A stretch of 64,000 nucleotides of DNA from positions 659,851 through 723,850 of the forward strand of contig NW_019091396.1 in NCBI RefSeq assembly GCF_001949145.1, read 5' to 3'. The notes beneath the pieces were generated by a model. It had not been told where the DNA came from. It did no database searches and saw only the letters and a program-made list of their open reading frames with translations. The translations under genes were made by a program, and so were the position numbers. Positions 23,601 to 38,600 of this stretch are shown in pieces. The stretch comes from Acanthaster planci. Lineage: Eukaryota > Echinodermata > Asteroidea > Valvatida > Acanthasteridae. The first letter of the stretch is position 1. Each line of letters begins with the position of its first letter.

Positions 23601-26600
23601 GCAGAGATTGATGAGCTATATGTTACTGTATGAAACTGCCTTGGAATGTGGAACTATTTCTATTTGGGGAAAGGGGTGCCGGCCTATAGCTTGTGCTCAC
23701 TTTTCACCAATTTTTGGTTGAAAAATTTATTTTGGCAAGATTGGACTTCAGGAAGACTTCAAAGGTTTGCAAAGAGTGCCATTACCTGGCTTAATGTTGT
23801 CCACGCATCATTCAGGGACCATTTTATCATTGCAGGGCATTGTTAGGGTTTTGCTAAGGGAAACCAAGACTACAGTTTCCAATTGCATCATGCCATGTAA
23901 TGCACTTGCTTTTAACAGTAGAGCCATAATTTTCTCACTTTCACTCGCCAGTTAAATGCTGTGTCTTCCTCTTGCAGATGACCATCAAGAAAGCAGGAAA
24001 GTTGACTCTTCAGCTGCACAGTGTGAGTGACTACCTGAAAAACCACAGCATTGAGGTCAACAAAGAAGAAATCTCTGAAGAGGTTAGTCATTTTGACCAG
24101 AAACAAGTAACCGGTATTTGACTTTGTTGGCAGGAAAAATATGTCAATGATCTCATTTGCTGGATTTGCAAAGTAAAATACGGCAAATAAGCATTGAGGT
24201 AATTCTGAACCAAACAGTCACCGCTTTGATTAATCGCTCTATTAAAGAGATCAATTAAGATATCAGGTAGTCAAGCAGTGATTTATCATATCTCCCCCAA
24301 AAAAGTCAGTACATTAGTTATCATTTTATTTTTATTAGTTACCATATATTAGTTATCAGTAATCTTGCATCCATTTGTCTATTGATATAAATTCATCAGT
24401 TATTGATTGAGGCGTGATGACCAGAATACAGAAATACTGGGTGTGCTCTAGAGAAGACAGTTGCAGATACTTGCAAATCATTTCTCGGAATTAATGCTGT
24501 TATTAAATTGCTCATCTCAAGGTGAATCGACAGTTATCTGAGATACCTGAAGTGGTCCCTGGGTACACAGCAAAGGTGGTGTCCATCCCGTTCAACTGCT
24601 CCAGAAATAAAGTTAATCTCACTTTTGACAACTGTGAGTACTAAAAATCTCTCAAGAAAATAGGGGGACTCAAGATTTGGGTGCACTCTGTAAACGACCT
24701 TGCTCAAGGACAGCATTTTAAAGTTGAAAGAACTTTTACCTGCTTCACGGTCTGCACGCTTTATGGTTGTGCATTGTTTACAAAAGTAATGTAATTGCTT
24801 TTGCTAATGAACAGCCAGTTCCTAAATTGTTAGCTGCGCATCTTTTCTATTTGTGTTTGTCTGCAAGGTGTGACTAGGATGGAGGTACATGAGACATATA
24901 TATTGAGGTACCCGTAAACACTGGCTGCATTTCTCTTTAAAGTGAAAAGAACATATAAGCTTAACCCACCAATGTTTTGGTTTTTACTCCAACTTTCAAT
25001 ATTTAGGGAAGGCGTTTTAGTAAAGTTGTTGAAGTAGCTCAGCTTATTTCTTTCCTGAAATAACCTGTAAAACTGACAGCAGGTTCGAGACAAAAACAAT
25101 GTTTTTTTGCCTCGACTCGTTTCAAAATTCACAGGGTTTCAGAAATCCCCCTCAATTCTCAAAGCTTTGCACTTGTAACATCAACCCTGCTGTCAGAGTA
25201 ACGTTTCAGTAATAATCTCTGTACAGATAATGAAAAGTGCTTACTGTCGGCCTTTATGATTCATGACGACACATACAAGGAGCCTGTGCAAAGCCAGAAG
25301 GAGAAGGAACAAGACAGGGAAGCCAAACAGATGGTAAGACGCAATGCTGGATACATCAATTCAGACCAATAAATAGCCATCCTTTGAGGAGGGTATTGGG
25401 GGTTGGTAAGGGGCTCAAACTGCCCCCCACACCATCCCTTAAGGCTGTTCAGTGTCTGATGGAGATTCCTGGAAAGTGTCCCTTTTTCTGAAATATCATC
25501 TTTAAATATTGAAAATCTAACTTCTGTGGGTGTGTTGATGACTACAACGTGGATGACCAACCCCTGGGAAAACCCTTGCAGGGAAACGGTCAGAGTAGTT
25601 TTGGGCAGGCTACAACATCTTGTGAGTTGCTTCCTTGAGGAATCAAGGCAAGGTTAAAGCAGTCCAGCCTCGTCCTCATTTTGTATACATTTTTTTTACT
25701 GTTCTTCAAGTTGGCAGACACTCTTGTGGCGCTGGACCGGACTTTCAGCATGAAGCAGATGAAGATTGCTGGTTGGTCATCCAACCTGCTGTCCAACCCA
25801 TCAGGAGAAGTGAGATGATTATACTCTGTACTCATTACACACTCGGCGATCTGCTAAGCGGTGTTTGTGCTGGTTTCTTAGAGAGTGATCAGCAAAAGAT
25901 CATAGAGGGCGAACTCCATCCAGCTCTGCAGTAACTGCAAAATGTGACCTGCCATGGCATATTGAGGAATGATCCCCATTTATGATTTTTGAGATATGCA
26001 TATGAGAATAAAGAGAAAGGATTGGGCTTTCCAGTATTACCAAATTTATACGCCTACCCCACTCCGCTCCAAAAATATGTCTTGAGAAAGACGACAGAAC
26101 ACATCGCTGTTGTCAAAATTACTTTTTGAGAAAAATGGCTTTGAAAAAGAGCACGCACCAGCTAGTGGTGCAAATGTTAGCCGTGTGCATGTTGTGTAAG
26201 CTCCATAATCATTCTCGGTCTACATGACTACAGCAACATGATATTTATGGGAAGTTATTACCATGAAATACCAAAGTTAACTGAAAAAATGTTTACCGAT
26301 ATTGTTTCCCAGAAGTTTTATTGTTATTTTTTGGGAAAAGGAGAAATCCATGGCAGGGGAGTTACGTGATCATGAATTTTTATTGACATCGGACGGGCCG
26401 ATGTTGACTCTGCCCCCCGCCCTTTGTTTCTAGATTTCTGAAGATTCCCTCTTGATACCAAAATTTGCAAGTACCTCTTAAGATAAGTAAAATTTAATAT
26501 AAGCTTATTTAGTAAAAAGCACCCTTTCTAAATTGACAAGTAAGACTCGTATTCTTTGCTAACCGAAGTTCTGGCTCTTCAGAAAGCTGTCGTCCAGCCG

Positions 26601-29600
26601 ACAGTAATCGGATCTTGCCTTCCATACTTTCAAAGTTTTCAATGTACATGCATGTGCTGGTGTCTCACAAGCCGACAAGCAGTGTCTTTAGCGGATGACA
26701 AGGGTGCACTACAGTGATAAGATACATATTACTCCAGCTGAATTTGGCATAAAGGTCAGGCACGGTTGTCCCTTTTGGGAGGTCAAAAATCGCAAGTATT
26801 CAGCTCAAGTTAGTGATCGTAACAGTATTCAGTGTACATGCCATGTTGTAATCGACCGACTCGTATACGCACACATCCATGTACATCAAAGCTCGTGTAG
26901 TGCTGTGAAATGCATGCTGATTGGACGAATGAAGTGCTTGACACGTATCCAAGTAAACAATACTGACCGCGCCAAATATTTGAATACCAGGAGACCAATC
27001 AAACTGCTTGATTTTGCCTACGCAGTTTTCTTCGTGTATCCAAGTAACTGTAGTTGTGTGGGGATCCGATCATGTCGCTTCCTTTTGCTTAGGTAGGCAT
27101 AGCTCATGAACGAGATGCAGCTTCTCAATGTAACAGAGGAGATATCTCCTTTTGAGGTCTTGAACAGGCTAGAGGTCATCCAGCCAATGATATTACCGCT
27201 ATAAATAAGCTCTGTAGGGAAATCTCTTTCCAACAATACCAAACTTTACACAAGGGCAACAGTCGAACTGCCCAAAAATGCGCAGGGAATATGGACAAAA
27301 TTTCGTCATTTAAAAGGTAAACACTATAAATTTTAGAAAAGATTGAAGCAAACTCACTCCAGAAATCCTCCTTTTTATCGCCTTTGCTTGATTTTCTTGC
27401 ACAAATGGCACAGCTAGAGGAAAGCTTTGACACCTAACCTACCGAAAATCTAAAAACCAGAAATTAATTTTGACATGATTTTTTTAACATATATCCAACT
27501 TCAGTCGCCAATCACTCAAAACAAGGATTTGGGGATCATTCCTCAGTTACCTACAGTAGGTCATATTTAATGTAAAATGGTGTTAGAGGGTCCTCTCACA
27601 ACATGCAAATAAAAAATTCAAGATGGAGGGATCCAGCTTGCATGTCTCAGCCATCCTTGATATTGATTTCCATTTGTTTATTGATAAACACTGCATAAAT
27701 AACAAGAGTGTCCTACACACTTGCCCTGGATTTGAAATTACACAAGTCACTTTTTGGTTAAATACATGTAGCTATGCGATTATCCTTTGCAGCCTTTTTG
27801 TCAATCACAGGCGTCTTAAAGAAATGTTCTTGAGATCTGTTGATTTCACTGTTGGCTCTTGATCTGTTCAAAGTTATTTGGACCTGCATTCTTTTTTTTT
27901 TTCTTTGGAGAGTGGAGATATGAGCCATTGGAACTTCTCTGGTGACTGGAAGATTACAGCAGGCGGTGATCAAACAGAGACAAGTAAGTGATCCTTTAAA
28001 CTGTATTCAGAGGTCAAAGTGTTAAGTGAACTTAACTTCATATCACTAGAGGGGAATTCTAAGCCCTCTGTCAGATCTTGGATAGGCGGTGACATACAGT
28101 GAGATCTGTCTGCATTTAACACCGTCTGATTTTTCTAAGTTTCTGTAATTCTGTACAGTTTTAATGCAGTTGAACAAAGTGGTCTGTAAATTATGATCAT
28201 TAAAATTTCACACCACTGGGTATGGAAGTATACTTTTTCCTGTGCATAGTTCATGAAGAACTGAACATGTCATGGCTCCCCACTTGAAAAACGTAGCATA
28301 TCAAGAGAATCCAAAATCTTTTTTTCCTAATCGATGTCAAATCAAACGTGCAGAACATTAGACAAATATTTTACTAAGGCTTAGCATAAAAATTAAAAAC
28401 TTGCAGCCGTGATGTTAGAAAAATAAAGGGGAGGCAAATGCATAAAACTTCACATCAACTTTCCAATCACCAAATCGGTTTAAAGGTGAAAATCAAAAAG
28501 TCAGTCTCTGAATGAATGTTTTTTCAAACTCTCAATCATAGAAAACTTTCATTTTGATCAGGCTTGATATACCAACCACAGGAAGTTATTTACTACATGA
28601 TGTATTCAACATCCTAGATATCCACTTCAAATCAAATCTTTATGCCAGTTTTCACTTTGCCCTGAAATATTTGCTCAGCTGTTCACTCTGTTTTCTTCTT
28701 TTTGTCTAGTGTTCATAGCATCTTACATGCGGTGTGTCAAGTATCAAGAGGTAGATCTGATGCAGCATTTCTCAGAGAAGCACCTAGACTCTAGTCCGGA
28801 AATTCAGGTCTGTGTTTAATTCTGGGTCCTCTTTGGATTTCCCTCATACATCCTGGTTATATCCAAAACTTGGCGCAAAATGCTCTTGTTTGAGATTTTG
28901 ATGTGCTGGATGATATGTCCCAAATTTTTGGTCTTGATATTGGTTTAGATCTTTATCAATGCATACTCAGCAAACCCTAGTGGCAAATCCTGGTTATGAG
29001 TTGGAGGCAAGGGCATAATGGAATTTTTGTAAAAACCATCATCCAGTGTTTTTCCATCCTGAAATGGACCCTCCCCCTCCTATGGAAGTAATAGTGTCTC
29101 TAAAGTGTTGGCGTGTTCAATTCCTTGAAAACGTTAGAACTTGTCCCCAGGGGACAACCCCACAGTTTGTCACATTGTATCCGAAACCCAAGCCACCCCA
29201 ATTGGGAAAATAAAGTAAATAAAGTGCGAATATTTATCCCGATGTTTAAATTCACTTTATGTTTTGCCTTTGTGCCAAGTATTCGTTGGCCTTCTATTGG
29301 AAATTTCCCTTTCCCAGGTGTCGGAGTCCTATCGGGAAGGGTGCGATCAAGGTGGATTCTACTGGCTAACTGCAACCTTGCTGAGTAAAGATGGCACGGT
29401 GATTCAGAAGAAGACAACGGACATGCAAAACACCATCAACACCAGGGCCCAGGGCTGGATACGAGAGTGTTTCACCTTCACAGACTACGGTCCTGGGGTT
29501 CGCAGCGTGGGCATCGAAACAGTTGGTGAGGCCATAATTGGCAAAGGGTTTGAACTGATGTTCTATTTGCATTGTTGCAAGATACAAAGTAACAGGGATT

Positions 29601-32600
29601 GTGAACACTGTGCAACCCATTCAACAGAGTTAAGTCAGAGTTGGCATGAGGCCATGTCCTCTGGAGTCTGATCACAGCCAACGTCACAATTCACATGGAC
29701 TAAAAGTCTGAAAATGGCTACCATGACATTCATTGTTCTGATGACTTTTGGCATGTGCTCAGCTCTGTAGATTTCAAGCGGCTGGTTTATTTGTTTTTGC
29801 CGATTTCAAAGCCACTTTCTATTGCCCACTTGGCAGAAATTCTGGAACACTTGCCAAAAGAGATAACTGCCACACTGTAGGTTATGGCATTACACTAGTG
29901 TGTATGGAACATCCACACAGGGAAAAATACTGCAATCAGACCGATGCACGTGCAGAACATGCCGCTCATTTACAAGTTGAAAAATTAATTAAAGTTCAGA
30001 GATTTAATCCAAAACAATTCGGGTTTGTAAGAGTACAAAATCATTTGGTGATTCATTGTTTGTCTTTTTTCTGACTGTCACCCATTATTGTGCAAAGTGG
30101 ATGCAGCGATCGCAATCAAAATACATAGCCTGTCATAACATTCTTAAATTGGTATCTATCCATAGGCAAAGATATGAAGATGTGGGCTGGGCACTTTGGA
30201 CCCTACGTTGCGGCAGCCTGCATCCGCGTCAAGAGCGAGGTGACTGCAGCGGCAGGAGACACCTACAGCGACATCCAGCTGACCGCAGGGGCCAGCTTTA
30301 CCAAGGAGCTAGACGCCATGGTGCGTGGCCTGTACGCCAGGCACGCAGAGGAGCTGGCCGAGATGCAGAACACGCTGGGTGAGTTTCCTTTCTGGTCAAC
30401 CTTGAATTTCAGTGTCCTTGGCAAAGTGCAACCTACAGCCAGGGGCTTGGTCATGTCTGTTTCGCTTGGACATAATTAGATGTGGTAATGGGCTCAAATT
30501 CTGCTTCTGATCATGTGGCAGGAATTCATCGGATACATCTGCCTGCAGGTTCATGCACCTTTGGTGCTTGCTGTGCTGAGCTTATAGGACCCATTTCTAT
30601 TGGAATGTGCAGTCTCTGCATGTGCATTGACTGCCTGATGGTAATGGTCAATGCTTGCCAATCTGTGTTTTCTGGCTTTGCTGATGAGGACACACCACCT
30701 TTACTCAAGAGTGGATATGAGACAATGAAACATTTGTTTTTACATCTCAGCATCGGTTGCCATCTTTGATGGTTATCAAGGCTGAAGAGAAAACACCTCT
30801 TTTTTTGTTTTTCATTCATATATTTAACCTCAAAACACAGATTTCTAGCTGCCTTTCAATTGTCATGTTTGCTTGGGGTGAACACCTTGAAAAGTAACAA
30901 ATAATTCTATGCAGGACTTTTTCTGTGATTTCCTATTCTCATCTTCTCGCTACTGACCAGATGAGACGGAGGTCCAACAGGGAGATCAGCTGGATGCTTC
31001 CAATGCTCCCAGCCAGGCCAAACCACGTACCAGGCCCACTCATCAGCGAATCAAGCGCAAGAAACGGGAGATCCGAGTCTTTGTCTCCAGCACCTTCCGG
31101 GATTTCACCGAGGAGAGGGAGGTGTGATGGCTGTAGATTTTTTTGAGAAATTTAAGTTGAAGAGGTGGGATGATGCTCGAACGAATTACGTCATAGGCTT
31201 CCCTTATTTTCCTGAACACTTTCCCAGGAGACATTCATTGGCAGCAAATTTGGTTTCAGTTGAAATGTGTTCAACTTTTACAGATTCGCTGTAATGCGAA
31301 TATTTGAACTGATGCCAACAAACTGTTTTCATATTCACTCCCGTGGCAAGTGTGAACTTGCTCTTTTGGCTGCTGGGTTCGTATCCATCTGTTGGATAGT
31401 TGAAATCCAATAAAATAGCAAGCACTGCCTTCAATATCTATGGATGGAACTATGTATCCAGGCTAGACATAGAATTGGATAATTATGTTGTTGAATAATA
31501 GTTTCCCTCATGTAGTTTTAATTACAGAGTTTGTTTTTGTAATTATGGTGGGGCAGGTTCTGATTAAGAAAGCATTTCGTGAGCTGAACAGGATTTGTCT
31601 GGACCGCGGCGTGTTCTTCACTTACGTGGATCTGCGCTGGGGTATCACCGAGGGGCAGACCAACGATGGAGAAACAATCTCTATTTGCCTGAGAGAGGTA
31701 TGGACTATTAGGGGACTTATTTTAGTTTGCTGCAGAAGAAAGAATTGTAAAAATCAAGGAAGATTTTTTGAAAAAGCTGAAATTTTAATGGTTTAGATTA
31801 GAATGAATGTCTTAACATTCATACTAATCACTAACCTACTACCAGGTTTTGTCCTTAAGAGATGAGTTTGATATTCCTGTAACCATGGATTCGCTATAAA
31901 AATGGAACTGCGTATTTGTGTCTTTCGTATGCCCTGAACTGATCTTGGAAAATGCAAGCTATGCCTTCATGCAATGCATTTGTAACAAAAATAAATTCTC
32001 AAGACTTTTGCTGGTGGATATTGAAAAAGTAGAGAATATTCTGTTGATGGTCTGCTATGTCCCACTTGTCCATATTCATGCAAGAAAAAATGTCCAGCAG
32101 TGAGATATCAAAAAGTGGCTCGTGACGGTGCTCACACCTAGAAATTGTTACATTTCGTGCTGCACTGAATAAAAGCTGCACATTGATCTCGTTAAGTTGA
32201 AGGGAAGATTGATTAGCCCATCTCCCAGGAGGAATATCCCTTCTTTCCATTGGTCGATTTTGCCAGATTGAGAAGTGCCGGCCTTACTTTATCTGCCTGA
32301 TGGGCGATCGCTTTGGCTGGAGCCAAAGAAAGAAGCGTCCAGACAAGCTGCTTACCAAGAGCTTTGACTACGCCATTGAGAACTTTAAGCAGCTGGAGTG
32401 GATTGACAAGCACCGTTACGAAACAAGCGTCACCAAGGTAGGCGAAGCTGTGTGACCCTACAACCACAAAACCAACTCATGCAGGCAATGTCAGTGATTT
32501 GGGGTCCCGCACAAAATTACTTTTTCAGGTGTGATAAAAGCTCTGTCAGTGCAGAACAGTCAGAGATAAGGACTTTGTATCACTCTGTATTTTGCTACAA

Positions 32601-35600
32601 TTAATAGCAGTTGGCTTCTCAAAAGAATTGCTTTTATGATGTTCATGGGGTGGTCAGAGTGTCTACCAAAATTTGTTTAGGAAGGCATAAAAATCATCTT
32701 TTGTTTGTATGATACCAAGTGTCAGCAGATTTCAATAGTGGACTCTCTGATTTGTCTCTAAAATTACTGACCTTACATTTGCAGTGTGAGAATTTTTAAA
32801 GATCTTTGTTACTTCTTTAATTCTTCTTTAATTATGCCCCATGAAAATACTTGAAACTGTCTATTATTTGCTTTTTTTGTACTTGCTGTTTACGTGTTGA
32901 AGCTTGAATCCTTTATTTAATCTCTGGATATCTAGCACAAGATTTAACAACTACCCTGAAAGAGCACATTCATTGATAAAATTGAATTGTGTCTCAACAT
33001 TTTAGTACAGAGCTAGCACAGAACCTGGACATGAATGTTGAATTAAACTTTAGGCTTAAAAAAATTATTACTTATTGTTGACATAAAAGCGAAAAGCATA
33101 CAGTTCCTCTTGAATACTCTCGTTGACCTTTCTGATGATTTATCAGCATTTGGCAAGTTAGTCTTTCGGTCTCCCCCTAAACCAGCTGGAGATCCTACAT
33201 GCCGCCTTGAATGACAGGTCGCTCAACCAAGGGCGCACCTTCTTCTACCTGCGGCAGCCTCGCATCAAGCGGGAGGATCTGGAACCTGACGAAGACGAGG
33301 TGGAGGAGGCAGGGAAAAAAGATGGCAAAACGGATGCTGTAAGTCACCAGCCCAGGTTATAAGATTGGCACAGGGTTACGGACTTGCCGAGTGGCTCCGC
33401 GCATGCATGCACGCATCATCTGCTGCTGGGCGCTTCATTGATTTCCGTTTTCAAAATTCTTCAAAAATTCACATTTTCATTTGTTGGACACATACACCCA
33501 AACGAATGACTGTCTGGTGGCGACTCTAATCTGACAGGCAACCTCCATTGATGTGTGAGTATTGCAGCCATGCCTGCCGCCCAGTAAAGAGCCCCCATTG
33601 TGCAGTGTCACGTAATTTCCTCTTTGCTATGCTGGACGGCGGTGTTGCTACACGGAGCAATTGATGGTCAAGCAGCCCATAGGCCGTAAGGGTGAACCAG
33701 GCCATTCATCGGGCACACCGGCATAATGAATGCTGCACAGCGGTATTGTCTGTACTAATGCTGCCAGATTCCACGAGCGCGCAGTCGTATTGTATAGCTC
33801 ATCGCTGGGGTCCTGGAGCACATTTGTCCCCGCTGATAATCTGCTTGCGCTGGCAGCGCGAACAGCGGTACTTTTCAAAACAACGATGGATTACCTCTGC
33901 TAATGCCAGCACTCTACGCTGACAGCATATGAACCTTGATTGGCAAGTCCCAGCAGCTCGGTCTTTTGTTAAAGAAAGTTCCGATTTCGGGCACGAAACA
34001 CTGCACGGTGTCTCCGGTACCAGGCACACCTGTGGCAAGTGGTTAAATGAGTCAGATCTAGACTGAGAGTTGTTCAGGGCATGTTTGGTACCTTAACACA
34101 TATTCCAAACTACCAAAATTTAATGAAAGAAAACCCCATGAAATCATCTTTTGGTCTCTAAGGGAGATGCAAATTAGTTTACCATCAAGAGATATTTTTT
34201 TGGTATTCCTGCAGGGCCAAAAAGACAAGAGTGCCAAGGAGGAGAAGAAAGTAAAGAATTTTGGAGAGACCCAATGGCATTTTGACCGCCAGCATAAACT
34301 CAGGAAGACCGTGGAGACATCCGGGATGCCTGTCCATCAGTACTCCACGGCTGAGGAGGGATGTGAGCTCATTCAGCAGGTGGGTAGGAGAGCCATGATG
34401 GTTGTTATTGTAAGACTTGGGCGATAAAGCTTGTGGTACCATGAACCAATCATTTCACTTTACCCCATCTTACAACTATATTATCAGTTGGTTAGCCACA
34501 GATACCCCTCTTATCACCGTGACATAGTTTCTCTGTTCCACATAGTGTGTAGCCTGCACCTTTGAGATGCCTAGCTTCAGCGTTCTGTTTGGGAAGTAAA
34601 AGACAAGTAAGTCATTTGGATGGCTGGCTGGCAAGATTTTCAGTGCAGGAGTTAATACAAACGCCATGAAGGATATTCTATGTTACTGCAAACTGGTTTT
34701 TGATTTGATAAGAATATTTTCATCCATTTGTCAACTTTTCTCCAGGACCTGATGTGGTGCATAGACCAAGATTTCCCTCCCGGCACCGAGCTGAGTGCCC
34801 TCCAGCGAGAACATGAGGCCCACCAGGCCTTTGCCGAGCCCCGCCGTCGCATCTACATCGGCGGCCTGGACTACATCAAGCAGATTGACGCGTTCGTCCA
34901 GCGGGCGGCCAGCCAAGCAGCGGACGGGGAGGCCACCGAATCCACTACCAACATGCCCCTGGTCATCCTCGGGGAGTCTGGGTCAGGCAAGTCGGCTCTG
35001 GTGGCCAACTGGACCCATCAGTTCCAGGAGGCCCACCCTGATGCCTTTTTGTTCCTGCATTTCATTGGGAGCTCATCTGAGAGTGCCTCTCATCTCAACC
35101 TGCTACGTCGGTAGGTCAAACATAATTGCCCAAATCTCGTTAATGTTGTTTGTTTTCTTTTTTTAAAGTTTTTGGCTTTCTTTTTGTAAGCTTCAACCAC
35201 ATAGTTGAAGTTTATCAAAAGGATTTCAAGTTATGAATTCCAAGATATCTCATAACAATTCAGTTGACTAATTTATATTTTTGTCTTTGGCTTGAAAGAT
35301 ACAGTCAAGTAAAGCCTTCACTTTTTCTGTAATAATTACTTTTGTTGATTCGAGTTCAAATTGAATTAAGGAATGAAGTATGACTTCCAAGTGGATTGTT
35401 GTGTCTGTAAATTTTCATTACTCAATCTTAATAATCAGGCTGTACGAAGAGATGAAGCAGTTCTTTGGCTTTGAGATGACGGTTCCCACATCCCATCGTA
35501 ATCTTATCTTGGAGCTGTCCACCTGGCTTCAGATGGCCGCCAAGCAGGCCAGGGTGGTGCTGGTCCTGGATGCTTTGAACCAGCTGGATACTGGCACAGG

Positions 35601-38600
35601 ACCAGGTAGGTTTCAGGTTTCGACATCCCTTTAAACACACAAGGAAATGGAGGTCCTTCTCTTTCAGGATTCATTCATGGCACCATAGAGACACATTTTC
35701 AGTGGGAGTCGTCGTCCATATGTGTAAGCTGTGGAGAGTGTTCATTGAAATTGTATGGGAGTTCATTTTATAATGAGTGCTGTAAACTGATGCACATAGA
35801 GAACTGACCCAAGATGCATGTATGGAAGAATGACCTGAAATCTCAAAAACAGAATCAATAAAATTTGAAGGGAATACAAACTGAGAAAAGTCTGAGATGG
35901 CACCCTGACTTCCTTACTTCAGTATGTGGCACTATCACTCACATGAATCTCATGAGTCTTCTCAATGCTTTTAGTTGCATGTATGGTCTGGCAAGTTGTA
36001 AACATGCCATTGATCAAAGATGCGTTTCACGGGCACAAGCCTGACTGAAAGACTTCCCACCAGCCTGTCCTTTCTGTGCTGGTGAGGTGCACTTCAACTC
36101 TGAGCAGATATTTCCAAATTGATTTCATGGCTGACTTAAAGCAAGAAGCCAGTGCTGTAAGGTTCACCCTACTAATTGCGGGTCCCAAATTGCATCTGAT
36201 TGGGAGATCTGAGGTCATTACGACCTTCTGATGGCCTTGTGCTGTAGATTTGTCAGTTCAAGTGGTCGTTTAATCGTAACCTAACCCCAAGAGATATAAC
36301 TTACAGCACAACTTGAATTGGCAAAGTGTTCCTAACTTCCATGTCTTCGGCGTCAGTATTACTATATGGCTCCTTCAAGCCTGAATTGCAAAGCATTCGC
36401 TCCTGTAAGCTGAGTCAGGATCATGCAGTCAAGATGGTGCTATCACTTTGGGAACATGTGTTGGTGGATGATGTTTCAAACTGGAGAGTTGATGTCACAA
36501 TTTTCATCCATTTGTTTTTTCCAGGGGATGAACAGGACTTGAAGTGGATTCCCAAGGAGCTGCCAGGAAATGTCTCCATGGTCCTGTCGACACTTCCAGG
36601 AAGGGTATGACTGATTTCAGATTCGGTCATAGCATTCCGGCACTTAGTTGGTCCGGATAATTGACTCACTGGCATGTGTTGGGAGAGACAGTTTATTGTG
36701 CATAGATTTGATTGGAATTCCAAGCCGACCTACTCTGTAACCTTTAAAAAGCCGCATTATTTTAGCCCATCTCACAGCCCGGGGACATTCTGCCCCCCCC
36801 TCCCCGCAATAACTCGGCTGTACCACATTCAATTTTTCAAAACTCGGCATGCATCTAAAGATACTCCTTATCATTGCAAATATGAGGTTTGAACTCATTC
36901 AGACATATGTTTTTTTGTCATGGTCATTTCAAGTTCAAGGCTACATGTACTCCAGCCTGCGTTCATTGCGGATGGCAATGGAACAGTTACGCATTTTGGG
37001 CCGAACTGTCTCAGCAAAATGGGCTCTGTGCAAGAACAACAATACATTCGATTTTTTCACAAAATTGGTGTCCAAATGATATCAAATAGTTACTCTATTA
37101 TAAAAACTCTCAGAGGCCCATCGGCGGATTCCGCCCCCGGCTCTTCTAGGGTTAAGACTGACTGTCATTTCTTGTCCTTCTGTCAAGGCCATGGACGCAG
37201 TCACTGGTGCCGGCTGGCCCACAATGCGTGTCCATCCTCTCAATGTTGACGAGAAATTAGAGATTGTGACCGGCTACATGAAACTGTACGGCAAGACGCT
37301 GAACAAGGAGCAACGGTCGATGATCATCGATGCCAAGCAAACAGACAATCCTCTCTACCTGAAAGCTCTGCTGGACGAGGTATGCCTTTGTTATTGTAGC
37401 CTTTTCCTTCAGGTTTGAAAAGAAGTTTAATTCCAAAAAAAATTAAGAGTTCACCTAAGGTTTTTATTACCAAACAGCTTTTTTATTAGAGACGATAACC
37501 CAAAATATTCCACTAATCACGCTTTTTAACATGACTGCTATTGTCAGTATTCTCCACAAACGGTGCTATGCCACATTTGTAATATTTTTGATATCGCTTT
37601 GTTGGATTTTATCCAGCAGCATACCCTGACAAGCTTGGTAGCGAAGTGTTTGAGACGTCCCCACTAGCACGTAAGCAAGTGGGTGCAAGACCCACCCAAC
37701 CAAGTTTGTGACATTTTTTCCAGCAAGACTTCAGAAAGTGGTATCACCATTGCAATGTTCACCTTTCACCCAGACACCATTACACCAATTTGCACCATTC
37801 TCACCTTCCTCAGCACCGTGACCATGACAGTCACCAGTGTCATCTCTTCCTTTATGACATAATGGTGATCGTCATGGTTACCGGTAGATCACCACCACGA
37901 CCACCACCACCATCATCTGAACCACACTGAAGATATCACCATTTGCTCTGTCTCAATATCTGTACCCTCTTGCAATCAGGTTTACACAGAACATTTTTGC
38001 ACATAGTTTCCTTCTTGCTTCACCCTCTCCTTCATGCAATTCATCAAACGGTCCAATTTAGAACCAGACCTGGATTGGTTTTCAGCTGGGAATCCGTTCT
38101 CTCTTGTTTAGAGTTCAGATGTAGTTTGCACGCATATGTTCACCCAGCACTGCCGGTGTATCAATGTGGTTAATACACGGGATTGTATGGGGCAGCACGT
38201 GACAGGGGTAGCCATAATCCAGCCCGGTCTCTTGCATCTACGGCTTCAATTTTTGATCAAAAGGGGCAGCGATGAAGAGCCACAGCCAGTGTTCAATACT
38301 TGTGCTTGCCAACATAGCGTGCAACATAAACCGTAGAAAATATTCCTTGTACGGGTTTTCTTGAAGATATACCCCACATAAATATTTGTAACAGACATTA
38401 ACGATGACACACATGATAAAGCCAAAAGTGCAAAAGTTTATTTAGCAGTTATATTGAGCTATTTTATGCAACATCGTCATTAGAAGGGCCAGTGTCGATC
38501 CTCAACACATCATAATTTGATTTTTATTGACACCATTAAATCCTACAAAATTCTACACTCTTCGAATATCAACTGAACTTTTGGTAATGCAATAAATCGT

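Noticed and set aside
23646-23846. Hydrophobic 66-codon frame in intron 5
   Set aside because: It lies between two exons that join in phase and is not needed; it looks like random AT-rich intron translation.
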